Positions 16,964-26,255 of a stretch of DNA of 64,000 bases are shown one piece after another (within the stretch, counting starts at the first letter, position 1; each line of letters opens with the position of its first letter). The translations under genes were made by a program, and so were the position numbers. Source of the DNA: Ideonella alba. GTDB taxonomy: Bacteria > Pseudomonadota > Gammaproteobacteria > Burkholderiales > Burkholderiaceae_C. Where the stretch lies: positions 124,001-188,000 of the forward strand of contig NZ_JAGQDF010000013.1 in NCBI RefSeq assembly GCF_018069875.1, in the 5' to 3' direction. The notes beneath the pieces are model-generated. The model searched no databases. It saw nothing but the letters and a program-made list of their open reading frames with translations, and was not told where the DNA came from.

Positions 16964-18004
16964 TTATTGCAGCACCAGCTCGACCCGGCGGTTGCGCGCG
17001 CGGCCGTCCTCGGCCGCGTTGCTGGCCAGCGGCGCCAGGCTGGCCACGCCGCGCGGCTGCAGGCGGCGGGCATCGACCTTGTAGGGGGCCGCGCCCAGGG
17101 CGGCCACCACCGCCTGCGCGCGCTGCTGCGACAGCGCCAGGTTGGCGTCCAGCGCGCCCTGGTTGTCGGTGTGGCCGACGATGTAGACCTTCAGCGCCGG
17201 CTGGGCCTGCAGCAGCTTGGCCATCTCGTCGAGCTGGGCCTTGGACTCGGGCTTGATGTCGGCCTTGCCGGTGTCAAAGAACAGGCCGTACAGCGCGATC
17301 TTGCCGTCGCTCTGCAGGCCGGCCTGCAGTGCCTTGGCGTCGACCGCGACCTGGCCGGTGGGCATGGCCTTGGGTTCGACGATCTCCAGGTAGGTGGCGG
17401 TGGTGCGGGTGTCGTCGCCCACGGCGCTGGAGGTGTAGGTGAGCACATACACCTCCCGGCCGCCCTGGTTCAGGCTGCCCACCAGCATGCGGCCGTCGTA
17501 ATGCAGCGGCGAGGACACGTTGTAGGTGCCGCTGTTGACGCTGGCGATCGAGCCCTTGGACCAGGTCATGCCGGCGTCGATGTCGGCGGTCTTGGTCCAC
17601 GAGAAGTAGAGTTTGCTGCAGTCGCGGTCGCAGGCGTAAAGCTTCTTCAGGCCGGCGGCCTGCAGCGCGGCCTCGTAGTTGCGATGTACTTCGAGCGGGG
17701 TCTTGCCCAGCGGCGCCAGGTAGACCAGGCGGGTGAGCTTGCCCTCGACGGTGCGGGTGTCGAGCAGCCTGGAGCGACCGTCCTCGCTTTCACGTGCCGA
17801 CAGCGGCAGCAGCGCCTGGTCCCAGTCGGCCTTCTTGATGCCCACCAGGGTGGAGCCGGCGAAGCGCTTGACCAGCGGGTGATCAGCGCTGCCGGGCACG
17901 TCCGCGTAGCTGGAGGTGGCGGACCAGGCCGGCGCGGCGGCCAGCAGCAGGCAGGACAGCGCGGCGGCGGCGCGGCGCAGCGCCCCGAAGTGAGGAACGG
18001 ACAT
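16964..18004 (-). CDS. OmpA-family protein with DUF4892-like N-terminal domain
   Basis: This 346-residue envelope protein has a signal peptide (MSVPHFGALRRAAAALSCLL, cleaved after PAWSA). A periplasmic N-terminal domain follows (about 30-220, resembling DUF4892: DHPLVKRFAGSTLVG, VYLAPLGKTPLEVHRNYEAA). The C-terminal OmpA domain includes LFFDTGKADIKPESKAQL, VYIVGHTDNQGALDANLALS and NRRVELVL. The OmpA domain should bind peptidoglycan. The start at 18004 is preferred because GGGAG precedes it; one 13 codons upstream is possible. It lies between parA and the parB/hydrolase pair and converges on argC. Confidence 0.9.
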   Translation of the reverse strand: MSVPHFGALRRAAAALSCLLLAAAPAWSATSSYADVPGSADHPLVKRFAGSTLVGIKKADWDQALLPLSARESEDGRSRLLDTRTVEGKLTRLVYLAPLGKTPLEVHRNYEAALQAAGLKKLYACDRDCSKLYFSWTKTADIDAGMTWSKGSIASVNSGTYNVSSPLHYDGRMLVGSLNQGGREVYVLTYTSSAVGDDTRTTATYLEIVEPKAMPTGQVAVDAKALQAGLQSDGKIALYGLFFDTGKADIKPESKAQLDEMAKLLQAQPALKVYIVGHTDNQGALDANLALSQQRAQAVVAALGAAPYKVDARRLQPRGVASLAPLASNAAEDGRARNRRVELVLQ

Positions 18005-18096
18005 CGACAGACTCCCTGGAAGCGCGTTGGTGTGAGCGCCCACAACGCGCGGGCGGCCCGGCCGGTGGACCGGCTGAGCGGGAGTCTAGCGCCGGC

Positions 18097-18864
18097 TCAG
18101 GCGTTCACCCGCTGCACCATCTCGCGCGCGAATTCGACAAACGCCAGGGCGCCCTTGGACGCCGGATCGAACACCACGCCCGGCAGGCCGTAGCTGGGCG
18201 CCTCGGCCAGGCGCACATTGCGCGGGATGACGGTGTTGAAAACCTTGTCGCCGAAGTGCGACTTGAGCTGGTCGCTGACCTGGGTCTGCAGCGTGATGCG
18301 GGGGTCGAACATCACGCGCAGCAGGCCGATCAGCTGCAGGTCGCGGTTGAGGTTGGCGTGGACCTGCTTGATGGTGTTGACCAGGTCGGTCAGGCCTTCC
18401 AGCGCGAAGTACTCGCACTGCATCGGCACGATCACCCCATGGGCGCTGCACAGGCCGTTGAGGGTGAGCAGGCTCAGTGACGGCGGGCAGTCGATCAGCA
18501 CGAAGTCGTAGTCGGCCTCGGCGGCCTTCAGCGCGCGGCGCAGGCGTTCGTTGCGGTGCTCCAGGGGGACCAGCTCCACCTCGGCGCCGGCCAGCTCGCG
18601 GTTGGCGCCCAGCACGTCGTAGCCCGCCTTCTCGGCGCGCGCACGGGCCTCGGCGACGCTGGCGCTTTCCAGCAGCACGTCGTAGACGCTCATCTCCAAA
18701 CTGCGCTTGTCCACGCCGGAGCCCATCGTGGCATTGCCCTGCGGATCCAGGTCGACCAGCAGCACGCGCTGCCCCACCTTGGCCAGGCCGGCGGCCAGGT
18801 TGACGCAGGTGGTCGTCTTGCCGACGCCGCCTTTCTGGTTGGCGATGCAGAAGATGCGGGACAT
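18097..18864 (-). CDS. parA: Chromosome partitioning ATPase ParA
   Basis: This 255-residue deviant Walker ATPase starts MSRIFCIANQKGGVGKTTTC (signature Lys and P-loop). It has the DLDPQGNATMGSG and VLIDCPPSLSLLTLN motifs and the short N-terminus of chromosomal ParA/Soj rather than plasmid ParA. ATP-dependent DNA binding and ParB-stimulated hydrolysis drive origin separation. It lies downstream of mnmG, rsmG and a LysE gene on the same strand. A 240-bp inverted-repeat element separates it from lysE. Confidence 0.97.
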   Translation of the reverse strand: MSRIFCIANQKGGVGKTTTCVNLAAGLAKVGQRVLLVDLDPQGNATMGSGVDKRSLEMSVYDVLLESASVAEARARAEKAGYDVLGANRELAGAEVELVPLEHRNERLRRALKAAEADYDFVLIDCPPSLSLLTLNGLCSAHGVIVPMQCEYFALEGLTDLVNTIKQVHANLNRDLQLIGLLRVMFDPRITLQTQVSDQLKSHFGDKVFNTVIPRNVRLAEAPSYGLPGVVFDPASKGALAFVEFAREMVQRVNA

Positions 18865-18932
18865 GGTGGGCTGGGATGGGCGCGTAGGGGCGGGGCGATT
18901 GTCGCTGGAGTCTGGGACGGGGTGTCTGATTT

Positions 18933-19172
18933 CTGCCCACAGCGGCCGCAGGCCGCTGTGGGCAGAGCCCTATTCCGTTGAGCTCCCCCCAGCCCCCCTC
19001 CAAGAAGGGGGCTCCAGCATGAGCTTCGGGCCGGCCTGCCGGCCGGCGTGGCGCTGGCACGCTTGGCGCACCACCTTTTGTGGTTCTGACTGGAGCCACC
19101 CTCTTGGAGGGGGGCTGGGGGGAGCCCAACGTTCGGGGCCTTGGCCCACAGCGGCCAACGGCCGCTGTGGGC
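18933..19172. repeat. Nested inverted-repeat element (MITE- or REP-like)
   Basis: Two near-identical perfect hairpins bracket this 240-bp element. The left one (18933-18965) has 15-bp arms with a GCA loop; the right one (19144-19172) has 13-bp arms with an AAC loop, and both use CCCACAGCGGCC/GGCCGCTGTGGG. Inside them is a second, longer imperfect inverted repeat. Its arms (about 18980-19018 and 19090-19128) carry CTCCCCCCAGCCCCCCTCCA and its complement, plus GGGCTCCAG/CTGGAGCC. About 70 bp of unique core remain between the arms. It fills the whole parA-lysE gap. There is no transposase or visible target-site duplication. Confidence 0.7.
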
Positions 19173-19177
19173 AGCAT

Positions 19178-19819
19178 TCAGTCCTTGAGCAGCCGCCAGC
19201 CAAACCCGATCAGGAACACGCCGGCCAGTCGCTCCAGCCAGCGGGCCACGCGGCGGTGGGCGCGGACCTGCGCGGCCACGGCCTGGGCGAAGGCGCACAG
19301 CAGCAGGCAGTACACCGCCGTGATGAGGGCGATGGTGATGGCCATCGCGGCGAAGGTGGGCAGGCCGCGGTGCTGGGCGGGGTCGATGAAGAGCGGGAAG
19401 AAGGCCATGTAGAAGACGATGGCCTTGGGGTTGAGCAGGGTGATCAGCAGCGCCTGGCGGAAGTAGTGGTGCGGCTCGATGCGCACCGGGCTGGCCGATT
19501 CACCGTCCTTGGCGGTCAGCAGCTTCAGGCCGATCCAGGCCAGGTAGGCGGCGCCGGCCCAGCGCACGGCGTCGAAGACCGCGGGGTAGGCGGCCATCAG
19601 GGCGGCCACGCCGGCCACGGCCAGCCACAGCAGCACCTGGTCGCCGGCAATGATGCCGAAGGTCGCTGCAGCGCCGGCGCGAAAGCCGCCCTTGGCGGTG
19701 CTGGTCAGGAGTGCGAACGTGCCTGGGCCGGGCAGGGCCAGGAACAGCACGATGGCCGCGCAGAAGGCCGGGTAGTCGGCGATGCCCATGAACGGGCCGC
19801 TGAGGCTGGGAAGGTCCAT
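19178..19819 (-). CDS. LysE/RhtB-family exporter
   Basis: This 213-residue, six-helix membrane protein has the LysE/RhtB pattern: PGPGTFALLTSTAKGGFRAG near the N-terminus, GAAYLAWIGLKLL in the middle, and LLITLLNPKAIVFYMAFFPL, the conserved NPK motif. Members export amino acids or similar small molecules; the substrate is unknown here. A start 10 codons later is also possible. It sits between rsmG and parA on the same strand. The gap to rsmG (19820-19908) shows only a run of near-repeats of CCTGTGG. Confidence 0.92.
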   Translation of the reverse strand: MDLPSLSGPFMGIADYPAFCAAIVLFLALPGPGTFALLTSTAKGGFRAGAAATFGIIAGDQVLLWLAVAGVAALMAAYPAVFDAVRWAGAAYLAWIGLKLLTAKDGESASPVRIEPHHYFRQALLITLLNPKAIVFYMAFFPLFIDPAQHRGLPTFAAMAITIALITAVYCLLLCAFAQAVAAQVRAHRRVARWLERLAGVFLIGFGWRLLKD

Positions 19820-19908
19820 GGCCTCAGCATACTTCAGCGGCCTGTGGACAAAGCTGTGGACCCGCCTGTGGGCAGGCCGTGGAACAGGGGTGGACGGCCT
19901 GTGGGCGG

Positions 19909-20564
19909 TCAGTGAGCGGGCCGCAGCCAGACGATGCAGCGCTCGGCGTCCAGCCCGGGCACCGTCAGGCGTTCCACGTGGAACATCGACACATCCGTCG
20001 GCACGGCCTGGCGCTCGTCCTCGGTCAGGCGGGCCTTCATCGCGGCCCAGCAGCCGCCGGGCGCGAGGCGGCCGCGGGTGAGGGTGATGAAGTCGACCAG
20101 CGAGGCGAAGGCCCGCGAGGTGATCATCGTGTATGGCGCGCTGCTCATGGCCTCGACCCGTTGGTGCACCGCCTGCAGCTGGCGCAGGCCCAGCTCGGCA
20201 CCCACCTGGCGGATGAACGTGGCTTTCTTGGCGACGGTGTCGACACAGGTGACCGACCAGCCGGGGTTGGCGATGGCCAGCACCACGCCGGGCAAGCCGG
20301 CGCCGCTGCCCACGTCGAGCAGGCGCAGATCATCGGCGTGGCCCAGGGCGGCGGCCTGCTGGCGCAGCGGCTGCACCACGGCCAGGCAGTCCAGCAGGTG
20401 CTGGGTCAGCATCTGCGCGGGATCGCGCACGGCGGTCAGGTTGTAGACCTGGTTCCAGCGGGCGATCAGGTCCAGGTAGGCGAGCAGCTGGGCTTCAGCG
20501 CCGTCGGGCAGTGTCAGGCCCAGGGCGGTGATGCCACGCGCCAGCGCGGCGGCGTGCGGGTGGC

Positions 20565-20568
<4 letters not shown>
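19909..20568 (-). CDS. rsmG: 16S rRNA (guanine-N7)-methyltransferase RsmG (GidB)
   Basis: This 219-residue methyltransferase has the SAM-binding motif [20 protein letters not shown], the [20 protein letters not shown] region and the C-terminal [12 protein letters not shown] typical of RsmG. It methylates G527 of 16S rRNA (E. coli numbering). It begins with GTG, and this GTGA overlaps the mnmG stop, so translation is coupled. A parS-like palindrome lies in its 3' part. Confidence 0.96.
19971..19984. other. Variant parS-like site within rsmG
   Basis: The sequence GTTCCACGTGGAAC is a perfect 14-bp palindrome that differs from the parS core (GTTTCACGTGAAAC) by one symmetrical base in each half. 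The half-site TTCCACGTG also occurs in Bacillus parS sites. It encodes FHVER in RsmG, which is conserved for protein reasons, so the match may be coincidental. ParB binding is possible but weaker evidence than for the two mnmG sites. Confidence 0.4.
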
Positions 20569-22577
<2,009 letters not shown>

Positions 22578-22702
22578 GGGCGGGCAGGGGCCGGCGGCTG
22601 CGGCGTCGCGCGCGCAGCGTCTCCGGCGTCAGGGGGACCCGTGATTTTAGTGGGCGGCCCGCCGGCGTGCACGCCCGCCCGGCGGCAGGGACAATCCGCC
22701 GC

Positions 22703-22963
22703 ATGGACTGTCGACCCCATTGCGCCGCCTGCTGCATCGCACCGTCGATCAGCAGCCCCATCCCCGGCATGCCGCAGGGCAAGCCGGCGGGCGTGCGCTG
22801 CGTGCAGCTGGACGACGCCGACCGCTGCCGGATCTTCGGCCGACCGGAGCGGCCCGCGGTGTGCGCGTCGCTGCAGCCGTGCGAGGACATGTGCGGCGAC
22901 AGCCGCGAGCAGGCGATGCGCTGGCTCAGTGGGCTGGAAGCGCAGACGCGTCCGGCGGACTGA
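22703..22963 (+). CDS. YkgJ-family cysteine cluster protein
   Basis: This 86-residue protein is rich in Cys: [18 protein letters not shown], then [22 protein letters not shown] and [11 protein letters not shown]. The spacing fits the YkgJ/UPF0153 family of putative metal (Zn or Fe-S) binding proteins of unknown function. It ends with a family-like helix, [13 protein letters not shown]. Transcription starts just beyond mnmG, in the opposite direction. Its whole length is antisense to the open DUF2061 frame. Confidence 0.88.
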   Translation: MDCRPHCAACCIAPSISSPIPGMPQGKPAGVRCVQLDDADRCRIFGRPERPAVCASLQPCEDMCGDSREQAMRWLSGLEAQTRPAD

Positions 22964-23183
22964 CCGCCGCGTCCCGGCGCGGCCCAGCGGTCCCAGGCCT
23001 TGTCGAATCCGTAGTGGGCCACGGTGTTGACCAGTGGCTCGACCAGCGTGATCGCACCGGCCAGCGCCAGGCTGCCGGTCAGCGCGTAGCCGACGCCGAA
23101 CGAGGTGGCGATGTGGACGACGCCGAAGGCGGCGGACTTGGCCATGGACACACTCCTGTGCTGCAATGGCGCCCATTCTCGAA

Positions 23184-23215
23184 AAAACTATCGAACAGCA
23201 CCATTTGATAGTTTT
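23184..23215. promoter_or_regulatory. Inverted repeat in a divergent promoter region
   Basis: The arms AAAACTATCGAA and TTTGATAGTTTT (11 of 12 positions complementary) are separated by 8 bp. They lie in the AT-rich gap between the DUF2061 gene (leftward) and the Crp/Fnr gene (rightward). This layout fits an operator. The bases do not match the TTGAT-N4-ATCAA FNR box, so it may be bound by another regulator, possibly a LysR type. Confidence 0.5.
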
Positions 23216-23269
23216 GATCGCCTGCATAGCCCGCACCAGGGCGGCCGGTGGCGCTTCTACACTCTGCGC

Positions 23270-23959
23270 ATGACCGACGCCCCGCCTTCCCCCAGCCTCG
23301 CCGACCGGTTGGGCCAGGCCTACCCTGCCGTGGCAGCCCTGCCGGCTGAGCTGCGCGACCAGGTGCTGGCCACGCAGGCCATGGTGCTGACGGTGCCGCC
23401 GGGCACGCCGCTGTTCGAGGAGGGCGCGCCCTGCCAGGGTTTTCCGATGCTGCTCAGCGGCGAGGTGCGGGTGGCGCGTGGTTCGCAGGGCGGCCGCTCG
23501 CTGGAGCTGTACCGGGTGACCCCGGGCGAGCTGTGCGTGGCCTCGACCGCCGGGCTGTTCGGCCAGAGCCCGCTGGTGGCGCACGGCAGCGCCACGCAGC
23601 CCACCGAGCTGGTCGTGCTCAGCCGCGCGGGGTTCGAGTTCTGGGTGGTCGATCCGGGCTTCCGGCGCTTTGTCTTCGGCGTCTTCGGCGACCGCCTGGC
23701 CGACCTGATGGGCCTGGCCGAGGCGGTGGCCTTCCAGCGCCTGGACCAGCGCCTGGCGGCCGCGCTGCTCGGCCATGGCAGCCCGCTGCTGGTCACCCAC
23801 CAGACGCTGGCTGACGAGCTGGGCACGGTGCGCGAGATCGTCACCCGGTTGCTCAAGCGCTTCGAGCGCGCCGGCTGGCTCAGCCTGGGCCGCGAGCGCA
23901 TCGAGCTGCTCGACGCCCCGGCGCTGCGCCGCCTGGCGGCCGGCCAGAGCGCTGAGTGA
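23270..23959 (+). CDS. Crp/Fnr-family transcriptional regulator
   Basis: This 229-residue protein has an N-terminal cyclic-nucleotide-binding-like beta-roll (about 35-140: VPPGTPLFEEGAPCQGFPML, LSGEVRVARG). A dimer helix and a C-terminal winged helix follow (HQTLADELGTVREIVTRLLK, FERAGWLSLGRERIEL). There is no N-terminal Fe-S cysteine cluster as in classical FNR. The ATG at 23270 removes an unlikely upstream extension. The next gene, a DUF2892 membrane protein 90 bp downstream, often accompanies such regulators and may be its target (inference). Confidence 0.93.
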   Translation: MTDAPPSPSLADRLGQAYPAVAALPAELRDQVLATQAMVLTVPPGTPLFEEGAPCQGFPMLLSGEVRVARGSQGGRSLELYRVTPGELCVASTAGLFGQSPLVAHGSATQPTELVVLSRAGFEFWVVDPGFRRFVFGVFGDRLADLMGLAEAVAFQRLDQRLAAALLGHGSPLLVTHQTLADELGTVREIVTRLLKRFERAGWLSLGRERIELLDAPALRRLAAGQSAE

Positions 23960-24049
23960 CGGCGGTCACAGACGAATCGCCCCGGCGCGAGCACCATGCG
24001 CAGGCCTGGCCCGGCACAGGGCCTTGATCAACGCTGGAAGGAATTCACC

Positions 24050-24244
24050 ATGACTGCAAACGTCGGCGGCATCGACCGCATCGCCCGCATCCTCGTCGGC
24101 CTGGTGCTGATCGGCCTCACGCTGGCTGGCCAGATCGGTGTCTGGGGCTGGATTGGCGTCGTGCCCCTGCTGACCGGGCTGACCCGCTTCTGCCCGGCCT
24201 ACCCGCTGCTGGGCATGAGCACCTGCCCGATGAAGAAGGACTGA
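24050..24244 (+). CDS. DUF2892 (YgaP-like) small inner membrane protein
   Basis: This 64-residue protein (MTANVGGIDRIARILVGLVL...) has two closely spaced membrane helices and ends TRFCPAYPLLGMSTC, with the conserved Cys pair of the DUF2892/YgaP transmembrane domain. It lacks the rhodanese domain found in full YgaP. AAGGAA about 7 nt before the ATG supports the start. It follows the Crp/Fnr regulator. A role linked to sulphur or redox stress is suggested by the family only. Confidence 0.9.
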   Translation: MTANVGGIDRIARILVGLVLIGLTLAGQIGVWGWIGVVPLLTGLTRFCPAYPLLGMSTCPMKKD

Positions 24245-24256
24245 CACCGCCCCAAG

Positions 24257-24291
24257 AAAAACGACCCGGAAGGCGCAAGGCCTGCCGGGTC
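24257..24291 (-). terminator. Rho-independent terminator for leftward transcription
   Basis: Read on the minus strand, GACCCGGCAGGC pairs with GCCTTCCGGGTC (one mismatch) around a CTTGC loop, followed by G and five T. This is a good intrinsic terminator for transcripts coming from the luxR and short-peptide side. There is no T-tract on the plus strand, so it would not stop DUF2892 transcription well. Confidence 0.75.
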
Positions 24292-24458
24292 CAAGCTCAG
24301 CCCGTCAGGCGCGAGGCCGCGCGGGCTGTGGAGGGATCTCGTTGTCAGCGAACGGGCGTGGCATCCATGTGCGCCTCCGTCTCGTCGCCTTGTTCGGCGG
24401 GGTGTCCCAACGACGACCTCACCACTGCTTGTAGATATAGGACGCGCACTGGCGCGAC

Positions 24459-24518
24459 TCACCAACCGCCGGTGCGGGGGAAGTCACGTTGCGACGCGAT
24501 GACAGCGATTGGGTTCAT
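24459..24518 (-). CDS. Putative 19-residue peptide ORF with strong ribosome site
   Basis: An ATG at 24518 with AGGAG 7 nt upstream opens a 19-codon frame reading MNPIAVIASQRDFPRTGGW then TGA. It lies in the 383-bp gap between DUF2892 and luxR, downstream of luxR on the same strand. A 12-bp palindrome lies about 40 bp upstream, and an intrinsic terminator follows about 170 bp later. After the stop another frame reads to ...RQCASYIYKQW. A second start (24364, GGAGG 9 nt upstream) opens MPRPFADNEIPPQPARPRA. I do not recognise any peptide family. It could be a small protein, a leader peptide or part of a small RNA. Confidence 0.4.
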   Translation of the reverse strand: MNPIAVIASQRDFPRTGGW

Positions 24519-24556
24519 GGCTCGACTCCTGGTGTCTGGACGGCAATCCGATCTGG

Positions 24557-24568
24557 AATGACGTCATT
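24557..24568. promoter_or_regulatory. 12-bp perfect palindrome upstream of the short peptide ORF
   Basis: AATGACGTCATT is a perfect dyad between the luxR stop and the peptide ORF. A palindrome of this length in GC-rich DNA suggests a protein-binding site, but no regulator can be named. Confidence 0.35.
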
Positions 24569-24627
24569 GCACCAGCGAGCCCACCCTGCGGGCAGCTACG
24601 CGCCGTGGCAGCTTGACAAGTTGGCGC

Positions 24628-25353
24628 CTATCGTCTAGGCGGGGTGATCAGGCCCAGTCGGACCGCCTTGGCGGCGGCCGAATGCTTGGTGGCGCAGCCC
24701 AGCTTGCGCATCGCGTTCTTCAGGTGGAAGGCCACCGTGTGCTCGCTGATGCTGAGCAGCTTGCCCACCACCCAGGCGCTCTTGTCCTCGAGCGTCCAGG
24801 TCAGCACGTCGCGCTCGCGCGCGGTCAGGCTGACCGAGTCCTCCTCGGGCTCGGGCACGCGGATCAGGCGCAGCGCGGCGTCATGGCTGTAGACCGCCAT
24901 CAGCTGCAGCTCGGCCACCAGCGAGGTCAGCGTGTCCACGCTGTCGGGCAGCCGACCCGGACCGTTCACACCCAGCAGGTAATGCAGGCCGCCGGCATGC
25001 ATGGCCAGGCCGATGCCCTGGTGGAAGCCGAAGGGCGCCTGCTCCTCCCAGAGGTCGGACGCGCCTGCCTTCACATAGGTGTTCTGGTCCCAGACCACCG
25101 GCAGCGTCTGGTGCTTGACCGCCTGCAGCACCGGGTCGCGGCGCGAGTTGTCGCGGTTCTTGTGCGCGGCATAGAAGGCCTCGGGAATGTTGCCCACCGA
25201 GACGAAGGTGGCGTCGCCGTCGGGCTGGTCCACCACCACCACCGCGCTGACGGTGGCGAAGTCGCGCCGCTGGGCGAAGCGGATCAGCGCGCCTTCCAGG
25301 TCGACCAGGCTGGCGGCGTCGCGGGCGTCCAGGTACTCGGTGGCGATCACCAT
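24628..25353 (-). CDS. LuxR-family regulator with autoinducer-binding domain
   Basis: This 241-residue protein has an N-terminal autoinducer-binding domain (about 10-165: RRDPVLQAVKHQTLPVVWDQ, LWEEQAPFGFHQGIGLAMHA, the W/Y/D pocket pattern). A C-terminal LuxR helix-turn-helix follows (SLTARERDVLTWTLEDKSAW, ISEHTVAFHLKNAMRKLG). It should sense an acyl-homoserine-lactone-like signal. No luxI homologue is in the window, so it may be a solo receptor or work with a distant synthase. It diverges from a DUF4902 gene, a family seen beside LuxR proteins. The ATG at 25353 gives the expected short N-terminus. Confidence 0.92.
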   Translation of the reverse strand: MVIATEYLDARDAASLVDLEGALIRFAQRRDFATVSAVVVVDQPDGDATFVSVGNIPEAFYAAHKNRDNSRRDPVLQAVKHQTLPVVWDQNTYVKAGASDLWEEQAPFGFHQGIGLAMHAGGLHYLLGVNGPGRLPDSVDTLTSLVAELQLMAVYSHDAALRLIRVPEPEEDSVSLTARERDVLTWTLEDKSAWVVGKLLSISEHTVAFHLKNAMRKLGCATKHSAAAKAVRLGLITPPRR

Positions 25354-25463
25354 GACGCCCTCCGGGTCAGCCCTATCAACCCAGGCAGGTTGACCCCACC
25401 AGCACGCTCCAGACAATGACGGCACGACACATCGCGCCGGACAAACCGGCCCAGGAAGGAACC

Positions 25464-25913
25464 ATGTACCGTTGGAGCACCCTGGCATTGCCGCAGGTCG
25501 AATGGCCCACCTGCCACGTCCCCCCCACCCGATTCCGCCACCTGCACACCACGGTGGACGAGCCTGAGCTGCCCCGCGCCCGCGAGGTCGGCTACACCAC
25601 CTGGCAGTCGATCGAGGCCGGTCCGATGGTGCGGCTGGGCTGGGACTGGGCGCTGATCGACGACGGCATCGTCGTGCTGGCCGACCCGCTGGGCATCAAC
25701 TCGAACCTGTGCTTCCTGCAGGAGCGCGAGCCGATCCATGCCAGCCGCGCCGCGGCGCACCTGAATGCCATCGTCCATGCGCTGCCCTGGCAGGCGACGA
25801 TCCTGAAGGCGCTGCGTCGGCTGCGCGCCGACGGCACCCAGGCGCCGCCGTCGCGGGCGCGGCGTCGGCGCGACGACGGCCTGGAGCGGCCGCCCTCGCC
25901 GAGTGGGCGCTGA
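25464..25913 (+). CDS. DUF4902-like protein divergent from luxR
   Basis: This 149-residue protein has FRHLHTTVDEPELPRAREVG, YTTWQS, MVRLGWDWALIDDGIVVLAD and INSNLCFLQ. The GWDW and SN-L blocks match my memory of DUF4902, a family of unknown function often placed next to LuxR regulators. The C-terminal 35 residues are Arg/Pro-rich and probably disordered. The start has AGGAAGGA 4-5 nt upstream. It may be a quorum-sensing target or an accessory regulator; this is inferred from position only. Confidence 0.75.
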   Translation: MYRWSTLALPQVEWPTCHVPPTRFRHLHTTVDEPELPRAREVGYTTWQSIEAGPMVRLGWDWALIDDGIVVLADPLGINSNLCFLQEREPIHASRAAAHLNAIVHALPWQATILKALRRLRADGTQAPPSRARRRRDDGLERPPSPSGR

Positions 25914-26255
25914 CAGGCTGGCGGCAGACCCGCCTGGGGCCGCCCCCGTGCTGACCGGCACCTGGTGCCGACTCCTCGTCATGTTGCGCCCATCGACCAT
26001 CGCATGACCGCGCGGCCGAGCCGGACCGCGCCACCGAGTCCCGGGCCGCTCTGCGGCGACGCCGTGGACCTGGCTCCCCAGAAACTGCGAATGTATACCG
26101 AGCCTGAGGCGCCGACCACCGCAGCGCCCCGATGACACACTTCCGTTGGGTGGCCGCACCACAGCCGTGTGCGCCAGTCGGGGCACGCAGGCCTTGCGAG
26201 CGGGGGGTGCTTGCTGGCAGCATCGGCCCCCCTGACCACTGATGGAACCCCTCCG
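25914..26255. other. Intergenic region without a recognisable gene
   Basis: This 342-bp stretch separates the DUF4902 gene from the glutathione transferase. Open frames here have Arg/Ala/Pro-rich shadow composition and no ribosome sites. I see no strong promoter, repeat or hairpin with a T-tract. Confidence 0.45.

Noticed and set aside
17788..17802. CTTTCACGTG half of a parS site in the OmpA-like gene
   Set aside because: The second half (CCGAC) does not match parS; a half-site is expected by chance.
24328..24561. 77-codon plus-strand frame in the luxR-DUF2892 gap
   Set aside because: No ribosome site and no domain; the terminator and the strong ribosome site in this gap belong to the other strand.
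25371..25390. CT-N12-AG match to a lux box between luxR and the DUF4902 gene
   Set aside because: The two halves share only four of ten symmetric positions, too weak to call an operator.
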